The notes beneath the pieces were generated by a model that saw only the letters and a program-made list of their open reading frames with translations, ran no database searches and was not told the origin of the DNA. From an uncultured Eubacteriales bacterium (GTDB lineage Bacteria > Bacillota > Clostridia > Oscillospirales > QAMX01), in assembly GCA_900551265.1 (NCBI GenBank), contig URVL01000081.1, positions 1 through 9,244 on the forward strand: 9,244 nucleotides of DNA, given 5' to 3'. Position numbers and translations under genes: made by a program. Every line of letters begins with the position of its first letter. Position 1 is the stretch's first letter. Shown here piece by piece: positions 1-6,441 of this stretch.

Positions 1-177
1 AAAGAAGAAGCATTAAAAATTTCTGAAAAATTAAGGAAAATAACATTAAAAATTGAAGTTAAAGCTGGAGAAAATGGGAAAATATTCGGAGGAATTACAG
101 CAAAAGAAATAGCAGAAGCTTTAAACTGTGATCTTGATATGAATTTCACTTTAAGGGATACCGGCGAACAAGTTTAA
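1..177 (+). pseudogene. rplI: 3' fragment of ribosomal protein L9, divergent C-terminus
   Basis: Frame 1 is open from the window edge to TAA at 175-177, followed at once by a second TAA. The first 41 or so codons match the middle of bacterial L9: a charged helix (EALKISEKL), then the start of the C-terminal domain with the hallmark KAGENGKIFG and the ITAKEIAEAL helix. L9 binds 23S rRNA and normally continues for about 40 more residues (IDKKKI..., IKxLG, VKLH). Here the reading changes abruptly to 17 unrelated residues (CDLDMNFTLRDTGEQV) and stops. The missing part is not found in the other two forward frames. The stretch is A+T-rich and uses AAA, TTA and AGG codons, unlike the genes that follow. 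It may be a truncated, transferred or chimeric gene copy. The 5' part lies outside the window. L9 identity is confident; pseudogene status is inferred. Confidence 0.65.
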
Positions 178-215
178 TAAGTTACAGTTCGGAAGAACGC
201 ACTTACCCAAGAAAG

Positions 216-250
216 CCCTACAGCTGCAAAGTTGTAGGGTCTTTTCTTTG
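216..250 (+). terminator. Rho-independent terminator after the L9 fragment
   Basis: A 10-bp stem (216-225 with 230-239, one G-T wobble) closes a GCAA tetraloop and is followed by TCTTTTCTTTG. It should end transcription coming from the left and insulate the dehydrogenase-like gene. The A-rich flank on the other side would give some activity in reverse. Confidence 0.85.
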
Positions 251-261
251 TCGTCGTTGGG

Positions 262-270
262 TGATACAAT
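262..270 (+). promoter_or_regulatory. Possible extended -10 promoter for the dehydrogenase-like gene
   Basis: TGATACAAT fits an extended -10 element (TGn plus TACAAT at 265-270). The -35 position (about 242-247, TTTTCT, 17-bp spacing) is poor. Transcription would begin near 277, leaving only a short leader with GGAG at 281-284, seven bases before the ATG at 292. TGATACAA at 262-269 is also the left arm of an inverted repeat whose right arm is at 285-292. Confidence 0.45.
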
Positions 271-291
271 AAAAGAAAAAGGAGTTGTATC

Positions 292-1308
292 ATGAAAGCA
301 CTGTTTATAGGCGGCACTGGAACGATCAGTATGGCAATTTCCAAACTCCTGATTGCGCAGGGGCATGAGTTGTATCTTTTGAATCGGGGCAATCGTACAG
401 CCGAACTGCCGGAGGGCTCGGTTTCTCTTGTGGCGGATATTAACGAAGAGGATAAAGTACGTGGACTATTGTCCGGTATGACGTTTGACGTTGTGGCGGA
501 TTTTATTGCTTTCACGCCGGAGCAGATTGCGCGGGATTACCGGCTGTTCCATGGTATCACCCGGCAATACATATATATCAGTTCTGCGTCGGCCTATCAA
601 AAACCGTTATCAAACCCGGTGATTACGGAGGGTTCCACGCTTGCAAATCCCTATTGGCAATATTCCCGCAATAAGATTGCCTGTGAAGAGTTACTTTTGA
701 AGCTGTACCGGGAAGATGGGTTCCCTGTAACGATTGTGCGTCCAAGCCATACCTATGACGAACGGCGCGTCCCGCTGGGCGTAGAGGGAAAAAATGGTTC
801 GTGGCAGGTGCTCGACCGTATGCTGCATGGCAAGCCCGTGATTATTCATGGCGACGGTACGACGCTTTGGACGGTAACGCACAACTCAGATTTCGCTAAG
901 GGCTTTGTGGGATTGATGGGCAATATCCGTGCCATAGGGGAAGCCGTACAAATTACCTCAGATGAATCGCTTACCTGGAACCAGATTTATCAGGCGACTG
1001 CTGCGGCACTGGGCGTGGAATGTAAGCCCTATTATGTCTCGACAAAATTTTTAGAGGCTGTCAGTGCGCCGGGAGCGATGGACGGCCTGTGGGGAGACAA
1101 GTCTCACACAGTCATTTTTGACAACAGCAAGCTCAAGCGTCTTGTTCCTGGTTTCCAGGCAACAGTTAATTTCAGTGAAGGCGTACGTCTTGCAGTCAAA
1201 ACTATTTTGGGCAATCCGGCGTATCAGAAGGCTGACCCGGAATTCGATGCGTGGTGTGACCGCGTGATTGCAGCACAGGAAGCCGCGAAACAGGCGGTTT
1301 TGGGTTAA
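292..1308 (+). CDS. NAD(P)-dependent epimerase/dehydratase-like SDR protein
   Basis: A 338-residue protein of the short-chain dehydrogenase/reductase superfamily, closest in style to the atypical extended SDRs (CSP41/SDR_a5-like). The N-terminal Rossmann motif is GGTGTIS (residues 7-13), followed by the strand ending LLNRG (29-33) and the conserved acidic ADI (48-50). The active-site region is kept: SSASAY (97-102), the YxxxK pair as YSRNK (124-128), and RPSHTY (150-155) after the sixth strand. The C-terminal half is the variable substrate domain. There is no signal peptide, so it should be cytosolic. The ATG at 292 is supported by GGAG at 281-284. It stands alone between a terminator upstream and a convergent hairpin downstream. 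Its substrate is unknown: sugar-nucleotide epimerases share this fold, but so do RNA-binding and regulatory relatives. The superfamily is confident, the reaction is not. Confidence 0.85.
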   Translation: MKALFIGGTGTISMAISKLLIAQGHELYLLNRGNRTAELPEGSVSLVADINEEDKVRGLLSGMTFDVVADFIAFTPEQIARDYRLFHGITRQYIYISSASAYQKPLSNPVITEGSTLANPYWQYSRNKIACEELLLKLYREDGFPVTIVRPSHTYDERRVPLGVEGKNGSWQVLDRMLHGKPVIIHGDGTTLWTVTHNSDFAKGFVGLMGNIRAIGEAVQITSDESLTWNQIYQATAAALGVECKPYYVSTKFLEAVSAPGAMDGLWGDKSHTVIFDNSKLKRLVPGFQATVNFSEGVRLAVKTILGNPAYQKADPEFDAWCDRVIAAQEAAKQAVLG

Positions 1309-1392
1309 CCTGTCTATAACGGCATTCCATAAGACAATTTGTTTTAATAATTGGAGAAATTGATTCTGAATCCTAAAGGAAATATACGATAA

Positions 1393-1421
1393 CCCCCCGC
1401 CTGGATTTAACAGGTGGGGGG
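1393..1421. terminator. Bidirectional hairpin between convergent genes
   Basis: An 11-bp stem (1393-1403 with 1411-1421: CCCCCCGCCTG against CAGGTGGGGGG, one wobble) lies between the stop at 1308 on the + strand and the stop at 1440 on the - strand. The stem is very stable, but the T-tract is short on both sides (TT then mixed bases), so termination may be incomplete. Nothing else is evident in 1309-1392. Confidence 0.65.
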
Positions 1422-1439
1422 TTCACTATGATAATGTAA

Positions 1440-2315
1440 TTAGTCGATGTCTTCCACGATTTTCTCCGGCGGCGTATCCAGCACGTCCGGGTGCTTTAGT
1501 ATTTCGCGCAAATATTTTAAACCTGTGGCATAATAATGCCCGTCACAAATACGTTCATCAAGTACGAAGGTATAATCCATAAACCAATGCTGTTTGATGC
1601 TGCCGTCCTTTTCGATCATCAATTCGGAACGCCGTGCGCCGAAGGAAAAAAAGACCGGCACATTACCGAAATTGTAGAGATGATGATAAATCGGCGGTAT
1701 ACCAAGCGAGCCCATTGAAGTAATGAAATAGGATGCGTGAAACGGACTCAAATCGGTAATCGCCTTTGGAAGAAGGCCGAAATAATCTAAAAACTTCAGA
1801 AGCCCAACTGTAAACCGCAGGAGCAATCGCGGAATATAATTTAAAAGCTTCGCAAGATTGTCAAAGTCCGACTGTCCTTCCGTGCCGCGATTGGCTTCGA
1901 TCAGTTGATTAAACTTTCGATAAACATCTTCCGCAGTGGCGTCAAGTGGGAACACCTCTTTGACTACGGTATCCTGCGCATTTAATTCCATATTTTTTTT
2001 GATGGTAAGCGCAATCACCAATTCATTGCGGGCGTAGAGCGTCTGACCGGAAATGAAACGGTTCAAACCCGGCAGCTGAGAAACGAGCCGGACGTAAGAA
2101 GCAATGAGTACGTGCATCATGCCAAATCCCTTCAGCCCTTCCGCACGTTTTTTCAGTATGTATTTGTCAACTTGCGCGGTGTCAATACTATCACGAATAT
2201 AGTTCAGCGCGTCATTGCGGTCCTTCATGATGAAAATAGCAATACGCGTCATGGGATTTAACGTGCGGATTTTTCGACCGTCGTTGCGATCGCCGAAATG
2301 GCGTTTTCTTGTCAC
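1440..2315 (-). CDS. Stand-alone 2-oxoacid dehydrogenase E2-like acyltransferase-fold protein
   Basis: A 291-residue protein matching the catalytic domain of dihydrolipoamide acyltransferases (E2) and chloramphenicol acetyltransferase, without lipoyl or E1/E3-binding domains. Visible family features are the helix MMHVLIASYVRLVSQLPGLN (66-85), FHASYFITSMGSLG (192-205, equivalent to the E2 strand with TxxNLG), the strand VPVFFSFG (219-226) and the C-terminal DERICDG (253-259). The last is the place of the E2 motif DHRxxDG, so the catalytic His is Glu254. I recall related clostridial stand-alone proteins that also have DERICDG; if so this is a family trait rather than decay. Loss of the His argues against normal acyltransfer, and the function is unknown. 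The start is GTG at 2315, chosen for AAAGGAG at 2324-2330, eight bases upstream. It is monocistronic with its own consensus promoter, and no pyruvate dehydrogenase genes are nearby. Confidence 0.8.
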   Translation of the reverse strand: MTRKRHFGDRNDGRKIRTLNPMTRIAIFIMKDRNDALNYIRDSIDTAQVDKYILKKRAEGLKGFGMMHVLIASYVRLVSQLPGLNRFISGQTLYARNELVIALTIKKNMELNAQDTVVKEVFPLDATAEDVYRKFNQLIEANRGTEGQSDFDNLAKLLNYIPRLLLRFTVGLLKFLDYFGLLPKAITDLSPFHASYFITSMGSLGIPPIYHHLYNFGNVPVFFSFGARRSELMIEKDGSIKQHWFMDYTFVLDERICDGHYYATGLKYLREILKHPDVLDTPPEKIVEDID

Positions 2316-2343
2316 CCTATCAACTCCTTTGTAACATGTTTTT

Positions 2344-2372
2344 ATTATAACACATTTCTAAATTATGAACAA
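2344..2372 (-). promoter_or_regulatory. Sigma-A-type promoter of the E2-like gene
   Basis: Read on the - strand: TTGTTC (2372-2367), 17-bp spacer, TATAAT (2349-2344), with TG one base before the -10 box (extended -10). The -10 lies about 15 bases before the AAAGGAG ribosome binding site. The stretch further upstream, to the terminator at 2557-2521, is A+T-rich and shows no gene. Confidence 0.8.
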
Positions 2373-2520
2373 CATAAAAACGACAGATTTTGAAAATTAA
2401 TAAGCATTTCTATAGAAAATCTTAATGATGTTCCCTGAAATTGGTGTCAAACACTGTTATAAAATGATCGATCAAGGCTTTTTTTACGTAACTACCAGAA
2501 ATTTCGATTTGAAAGAGAGC

Positions 2521-2557
2521 AAAAACAGGCGCGGACTTTTATCAGTTCCACGCCCGT
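2521..2557 (-). terminator. Rho-independent terminator of the glycosidase-esterase operon
   Basis: On the - strand an 11-bp stem (2557-2547 with 2535-2525, two G-T wobbles) encloses an 11-base loop and ends in TTTTTGC. It lies about 75 bases after the esterase stop codon at 2632; nothing else is seen between them. Confidence 0.8.
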
Positions 2558-2631
2558 TACTATATATGTTTATGCAATCGTTCTTTGGAGAGTATTCCTT
2601 AGGTTCAGACCTTAAGAGTGAAAACTCCGAT

Positions 2632-3516
2632 TCACAGATGCGCACGAAGGAAACGGAGCACAACTTCATCAATGTCCGGGATCCAGATGCCAACGGCGTG
2701 TCCTGCACCCGCCACATTGTAAAACTCCACTTTTTTTCTGCATGCACGCAGTTTTTCATAAAGTATTACGCTCTGACTGAATGGAACGACAGGATCCTCA
2801 TCTCCGTGCAGGATGAAAACAGGAGGAATGGCCCGGTCGGGCAAGATATAATTAAGGGGATTTGCCAATTGAGCCTGCTCTCGAAGTGCTTCATAGGTCT
2901 CTGCTTTTTCAAAAAGGAGAAGCTCCTTACGTACTTCCTGTGGAATGGATCCGCTCTGTTCTTCTGCCTGAAACATTTTTGACATATCAGTCGGGCCATA
3001 AAAGTCAATGATACAGCTGACATCTGCCGTATAGCCGCCGTAATCCGGCGTATCAAACATATCGCCATATGCCAGCCCCGCCATAAGCGCGGTGTGACCG
3101 CCGGAAGAATCCCCCATAATGGCAATTCGTTCAGGATCCACGCCCAATTCTTCTGCATGTGCTTTGACATAACGGATTGCGGTGCGCGCATCCTGAATTT
3201 GCGCAGGGAACCCCGCTTCTTCTGAATAACGATATTCCACGCTGGCAATGACATATCCGGCGCGCGCGTAGGGAACCAGTTTGGCAAGATACTGTTTCAG
3301 ATTTTGTTTGTGCCAGCCGGATCCCTGGATATAGACAATTGCGGGATTCTTTTCTCCCGATTTTGACTGCCGGATAATTTGCAGCGTGAGAGGACGGTGA
3401 CGCTCGACATAGACGACGTCGGGATAGTAGTCCGGATGCTGCGGACGGGTATTGTCCGCGTAGAGCACATGCATACCGGCCGGGTACGTATACTGAAATG
3501 CTGGCTTTCCTTCCAT
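2632..3516 (-). CDS. Alpha/beta-hydrolase esterase, acetyl/feruloyl-esterase-like
   Basis: A 294-residue serine hydrolase of the alpha/beta fold, resembling the BD-FAE and acetyl-esterase type enzymes often found beside glycoside hydrolases. The catalytic triad is readable: Ser137 in GDSSGG (135-140), Asp241 in HGDEDPVVP (237-245) and His273 in GAGHAVG (270-276). The oxyanion-hole region is IQGSGWHK (63-70), in the place of the usual HGGG. SVEYRYS (92-98) and FPAQIQDARTAIRYV (103-117) are typical of the family. No signal peptide is present, so it should act inside the cell. The start at 3516 has a strong AGGAGG ribosome binding site five bases upstream. It follows the glycosidase stop by 36 bases with no terminator between, so the two are co-transcribed. 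The likely role is removing acyl groups from a carbohydrate; the true substrate is unknown. Confidence 0.85.
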   Translation of the reverse strand: MEGKPAFQYTYPAGMHVLYADNTRPQHPDYYPDVVYVERHRPLTLQIIRQSKSGEKNPAIVYIQGSGWHKQNLKQYLAKLVPYARAGYVIASVEYRYSEEAGFPAQIQDARTAIRYVKAHAEELGVDPERIAIMGDSSGGHTALMAGLAYGDMFDTPDYGGYTADVSCIIDFYGPTDMSKMFQAEEQSGSIPQEVRKELLLFEKAETYEALREQAQLANPLNYILPDRAIPPVFILHGDEDPVVPFSQSVILYEKLRACRKKVEFYNVAGAGHAVGIWIPDIDEVVLRFLRAHL

Positions 3517-3552
3517 AATAACCTCCTCATAAAAATGACGGTATTTAGAATG

Positions 3553-4944
3553 TTATGATATTGCAATGGCGTCCTGGGTAAGGATCTCACCCTGCTGCGT
3601 TGTCTCGACACGATATCCTATGGGAACGGAAAAAATACTTTGTCCGTTGATGGAAGCCTCTGCCTGTCCATTGCAACAGGTGATCCGGTAACAGTCGTCA
3701 CCCCAGCGCTGGATATAATCGGAGTCCGCGCCGCCCAGCGCACCCCAAATAAGGCGGTCCCGTATCGGTGTAACGCCGTAAAAACGTGCAATGAACTCCA
3801 AAACAGAGAGTGCTGTCGGGCCATATTCATCACCGTCGCCGGCAGGCTCCATTGTCCATGGGTCATACTGCTGGGTAAATACACCGGATTTTTCGACCGC
3901 CTCTATCAGCTTTAAACCAACTGCTGTCAGAACGCTGTAACATTTATAATTCTCCAGTGCTCGTATGGCGCGCTGATACGTGAGCCCTTCGGGCGCACCG
4001 CTCCAGTTATTTCCGCGGATGTTGCGAAAGAGCGGGTCATTAGCCGCAATGGAAGTCAAAGGCATGGGTGTCCAAAATTCAGCTGGATTCAGGAGATGCT
4101 CCCGCACAAAACGTTCTGCCATATCGGGGTAAAATAAACCGTGGTACATGGCGCGCAAATTGTTATGAATAAGCGTATCCATAAAGCGGTTGTCACAGTC
4201 GCGGTCATAGCACGCTCCGCGTTCCTCACGCCAGAGATATTCCCTCACACGGCGTCGTACGGCTTCCACCTTTTGACGCCATGCAGCTTCCTGCCCATTT
4301 GCAAGCAGTGCCGAAACATCTGCGAGCATCACGCGGCTGTCGTAAGAGTATCCCATGATATCCATCGACTCATACGGAAGCAGCCCGTATCCATAAGGCG
4401 GGCTGTCGCTTCCCCAGTAAAGGTCTTCGACACCGGGAAAACGTGTAGAATGATCCTCACCTGTATCATATAGTGTGAAAAGTTCCAGGCATCCGTCCCC
4501 ATCTGTATCGCGGGTGCGCCAAAGATAATCATCGTAGCGCGAAAATGCATCGTAGAGGCGCTCCAGATAGGCGCGATTGTTATCACGCATCCAATAGTAA
4601 ACATTCAATGCGTGATAGGGGAAGGAAAGCCCCTGCAAGTGCGAGAAAGCCGCCTCCGTACCATCCGGCCGCCGCCGCAGGACACCGGGCAGACGGCCGT
4701 CTTTACGCTGATAATTGAGAAAAAGAATTTGATTATTATATGCTACATCCATGTCGCGCTTTGCATACATTTCACCGCCCATAGGCTGCGTCTCAATCCA
4801 GATGTTGCGGTAAATGCTGCCTTCGATGAGGACACGCCGCCCATCCATAAGGGCAATATTGCCGCGTTCGATTTCTTCCGCGCGATTGTAGATTTTTTGC
4901 AGCGCCTCATCAGAGGTTTCGAACGATACGGATGTGGAAATCAT
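3553..4944 (-). CDS. Cytosolic (alpha/alpha)6-barrel glycoside hydrolase, GH63/MGH1-like
   Basis: A 463-residue protein that looks like the mannosylglycerate hydrolase/GH63/GH37 group (clan GH-G, inverting). Supporting motifs: IETQPMGGEMYAKRD (50-64) opening the barrel, YQRKDGRLPGV (78-88), DTDGDG (146-151), TLYDTGEDHSTRF (157-169), NNWSGAPEGLTYQRAIRAL (312-330) and DEYGPTALSVLEF (372-384). By analogy with the SGxDxSxR segment of trehalase and GH63 enzymes, Asp164 would be the general acid. The usual base lies in an ExY[DN] segment; here that place reads QQYDP (358-362), so Gln may replace it. No signal peptide or membrane segment is seen. An ATG at 4965 in the same frame has no ribosome binding site and lies only about 10 bases after the predicted transcription start, so I prefer 4944, with GGGGGA about nine bases upstream. 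First gene of an operon with the esterase. Substrate unknown. Confidence 0.75.
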   Translation of the reverse strand: MISTSVSFETSDEALQKIYNRAEEIERGNIALMDGRRVLIEGSIYRNIWIETQPMGGEMYAKRDMDVAYNNQILFLNYQRKDGRLPGVLRRRPDGTEAAFSHLQGLSFPYHALNVYYWMRDNNRAYLERLYDAFSRYDDYLWRTRDTDGDGCLELFTLYDTGEDHSTRFPGVEDLYWGSDSPPYGYGLLPYESMDIMGYSYDSRVMLADVSALLANGQEAAWRQKVEAVRRRVREYLWREERGACYDRDCDNRFMDTLIHNNLRAMYHGLFYPDMAERFVREHLLNPAEFWTPMPLTSIAANDPLFRNIRGNNWSGAPEGLTYQRAIRALENYKCYSVLTAVGLKLIEAVEKSGVFTQQYDPWTMEPAGDGDEYGPTALSVLEFIARFYGVTPIRDRLIWGALGGADSDYIQRWGDDCYRITCCNGQAEASINGQSIFSVPIGYRVETTQQGEILTQDAIAIS

Positions 4945-4981
4945 GGCCCTTCTTCCCCCTATCATCGTACGAATTATCTAT

Positions 4982-5010
4982 ATTATACTGTTACGAGACA
5001 GAAAACGCAA
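4982..5010 (-). promoter_or_regulatory. Promoter of the glycosidase-esterase operon
   Basis: On the - strand: TTGCGT (5010-5005), 17-bp spacer, TATAAT (4987-4982). The predicted start of transcription near 4975 leaves a leader of about 30 bases to the ATG at 4944. No obvious operator repeat is visible. Confidence 0.75.
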
Positions 5011-5060
5011 GTTTGGTAACAAAAAAGTTCAAACAAGCGGCGAATATAAAAAATATAAAG

Positions 5061-5096
5061 AATTAAAAAGGTGTGGAAAATTTCTTCCACACCTTT
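5061..5096 (-). terminator. Rho-independent terminator of the infC-rpmI-rplT operon
   Basis: A perfect 12-bp stem on the - strand (5096-5085 with 5078-5067, AAAGGTGTGGAA type) with a 6-base loop is followed by TTTTTAATTCTTT. It starts 15 bases after the rplT stop. Confidence 0.92.
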
Positions 5097-5110
5097 AGTC
5101 GCACGTTATG

Positions 5111-5467
5111 TTATGCAATCGCAGCCTTTGCCTGATCGCAGAGCGCTGCAAACGCAACTTTATCAGATACGGCCAGTTCAGCAAGCATTTTGCGGTTCAT
5201 CTGAACGCCGGCCTTTTTCAGACCGTACATGAAACGGGAATAGTTCATACCGTTTACCTTTGCCTGAGCGCTAATACGGGTAATCCAGAGCTTGCGGAAA
5301 TCGCGCTTTTTGAGCTTACGGCCTATATAGGCATATTTTAAGGATTTCATGACAGCCTGATTTGCCGTCTTAAAGAGCTTTGACTTGCTGCCATAATACC
5401 CCTTGGCGAGCTTTAAAACTTTATTTCTTCTCTTACGCGTCATCATCGCGCCTTTTACTCTAGCCAT
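5111..5467 (-). CDS. rplT: 50S ribosomal protein L20
   Basis: A 118-residue protein, full length for the family. It has the signature N-terminus MARVKG, the basic 23S rRNA-binding extension ([20 protein letters not shown], 10-29), the central [11 protein letters not shown] (55-65), and [22 protein letters not shown] (72-93, broken here only by wording). L20 is needed for early 50S assembly and in Firmicutes also represses its own operon by binding the infC leader. The ATG has GGAGGT eight bases upstream. Last gene of infC-rpmI-rplT, 30 bases after rpmI. Confidence 0.98.
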   Translation of the reverse strand: MARVKGAMMTRKRRNKVLKLAKGYYGSKSKLFKTANQAVMKSLKYAYIGRKLKKRDFRKLWITRISAQAKVNGMNYSRFMYGLKKAGVQMNRKMLAELAVSDKVAFAALCDQAKAAIA

Positions 5468-5497
5468 ATTATATTACCTCCAACAAATTCTTTTGTC

Positions 5498-5701
5498 TTA
5501 TGCGTAAGGCATCATTTTTTTGATGTTGCTGCCCATGCTCTGATCGATATAAGCGCTTTTACGCAGGGCTCTCTTACGCTTGGTGGTTTTGTTGGCTTTG
5601 ACGAGCTTATGGCGGCGGCCTTCCTGAGTATGCTTTACTTTACCGTTTTTCGTAATTTTAAAACGTTTTGCAACTGCGCTGCGGGTTTTAATCTTAGGCA
5701 T
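5498..5701 (-). CDS. rpmI: 50S ribosomal protein L35
   Basis: A 67-residue, very basic protein with the L35 signature MPKIKTRSAVAKRFKITKNG (1-20), the HTQEGRRHKL segment (24-33) and the C-terminal KKMMPY. Length is normal for the family. AGGAGA lies eight bases before the ATG. It sits 29 bases after infC and 30 before rplT, in the usual order and surely co-transcribed. Confidence 0.98.
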   Translation of the reverse strand: MPKIKTRSAVAKRFKITKNGKVKHTQEGRRHKLVKANKTTKRKRALRKSAYIDQSMGSNIKKMMPYA

Positions 5702-5730
5702 AATGTATATCTCCTCTCATTTTTGGGCCA

Positions 5731-6249
5731 TTATTTAGCAGGCTTTGGCGCAAGAAACATTAGCATGTGGCGCCCCTCCAGCTTCGGAGGTTTTTCCACC
5801 GTACCCAACTCACTGCACTGCTCGGCAAAGTTCAGGAGCAACTCCTGACCAAGCTGCGTATGCGTCATCTCCCTGCCTCTGAAACGGATCGATACTTTGA
5901 TCTTATCTCCGTTTTGCAAAAACTTTTTGGCCTGATTGAGCCGGACGTTGAGATCGTGAATACCGATACCAACGCTGAGCTGCAATTCTTTTGTTTCCAC
6001 AATACGCTGATTTTTACGGGCCTCTTTTTCACGTTTGGCCTGCTCAAACCGGTATTTGCCGTAGTCCATGACACGGCAGACAGGCGGATTGGCCTGCGGA
6101 GCGATCTTGACGAGGTCAAGGCCTTTATTCAGGGCGATTTTCTGCGCGTCCTTAACGGACATAATGCCAAGCTGGGAACCGTCCTCATCAATGAGGCGGA
6201 CTTCACGGTCCTTGATTGCCTCGTTGATCTGATGCTTTACGTTACTGAT
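5731..6249 (-). CDS. infC: Translation initiation factor IF-3, AUC start codon
   Basis: A 172-residue IF-3, which binds the 30S subunit, checks start codon and initiator tRNA, and prevents early 50S joining. The first in-frame ATG (6162) would remove the conserved start of the N-domain. Reading upstream gives QINEAI, DREVRLID and EDGSQLGI, all hallmarks of IF-3. The only start with a good ribosome binding site is ATC at 6249-6247, eight bases after GGAGGT (6263-6258); no ATG, GTG or TTG exists in that frame upstream. Rare AUU/AUC starts are a known infC feature, because IF-3 discriminates against them and so limits its own synthesis. Other motifs: PPVCRVMDYGKYRFEQ (from residue 55 on), the C-domain KVSIRFRGREM and the terminal LAPKPAK. 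First gene of the operon. Confidence 0.95.
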   Translation of the reverse strand: MSNVKHQINEAIKDREVRLIDEDGSQLGIMSVKDAQKIALNKGLDLVKIAPQANPPVCRVMDYGKYRFEQAKREKEARKNQRIVETKELQLSVGIGIHDLNVRLNQAKKFLQNGDKIKVSIRFRGREMTHTQLGQELLLNFAEQCSELGTVEKPPKLEGRHMLMFLAPKPAK

Positions 6250-6403
6250 GCCAAAACACCTCCAATAAAAAAATAAACGGCTTCACAGCCGCCCACAAAA
6301 AACACAACCATACAAAAAGACAACTGCCGAATTGCATGGATATGCATCCTGTTAACCCTTGTGCTGTGCTGAGGGTGGGGAACAAAATTCCCACTTCTTT
6401 TTC
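6250..6403 (-). ncRNA. Probable L20-type ribosomal protein leader of infC
   Basis: About 150 transcribed but untranslated bases lie between the predicted transcription start near 6403 and the infC start. They hold several small hairpins: GTGGG/CCCAC early, ACCCT with AGGGT, TGCAT with ATGCA around ATCC, and an intrinsic-terminator-like hairpin at the end. In Firmicutes the infC-rpmI-rplT leader typically senses L20 by transcription attenuation, and size, position and terminal hairpin fit this. I cannot verify the L20-binding pseudoknot by eye, so the class assignment is inferred from context. Confidence 0.6.
6265..6293 (-). terminator. Attenuator hairpin just upstream of infC
   Basis: On the - strand CGGCT-GTGA-AGCCG (6291-6278), extendable by two G-T pairs, is followed by TTTATTTTTTTA. 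The T-tract ends directly beside the infC ribosome binding site (6263-6258). A terminator here only makes sense as a conditional one. The stem is short, so it may be leaky. Confidence 0.65.
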
Positions 6404-6409
6404 TAAATA

Positions 6410-6438
6410 ACTATACCATATAAAAGCAAGCTTGTCAA
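6410..6438 (-). promoter_or_regulatory. Promoter of the infC-rpmI-rplT operon
   Basis: On the - strand: perfect TTGACA (6438-6433), 17-bp spacer, TATAGT (6415-6410). The -35 box begins only three bases after the TAG of the upstream gene (6444-6442). Confidence 0.88.
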
Positions 6439-6441
6439 GCA

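Noticed and set aside
2385..2422. Inverted repeat AGATTTT...AAAATCT upstream of the E2-like gene
   Set aside because: Seven A+T-only pairs around a 24-base gap in A+T-rich sequence are expected by chance.
2425..2982. A 185-codon + strand open frame
   Set aside because: It runs antisense through the operon terminator and the 3' half of the esterase, has no ribosome binding site or recognisable motif, and is best explained as a shadow frame.
4945..4965. Upstream ATG for the glycosidase
   Set aside because: No ribosome binding site, and it is only about ten bases from the predicted transcription start; the internal ATG at 4944 has GGGGGA.
4612..5019. A 135-codon + strand open frame opposite the glycosidase
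   Set aside because: Antisense to clear coding sequence and to the operon promoter, with no start signals or motifs.
6278..6291. Attenuator hairpin read as terminator of the ksgA operon only
   Set aside because: It lies downstream of the infC promoter, within the infC leader, so it cannot serve only the upstream operon.
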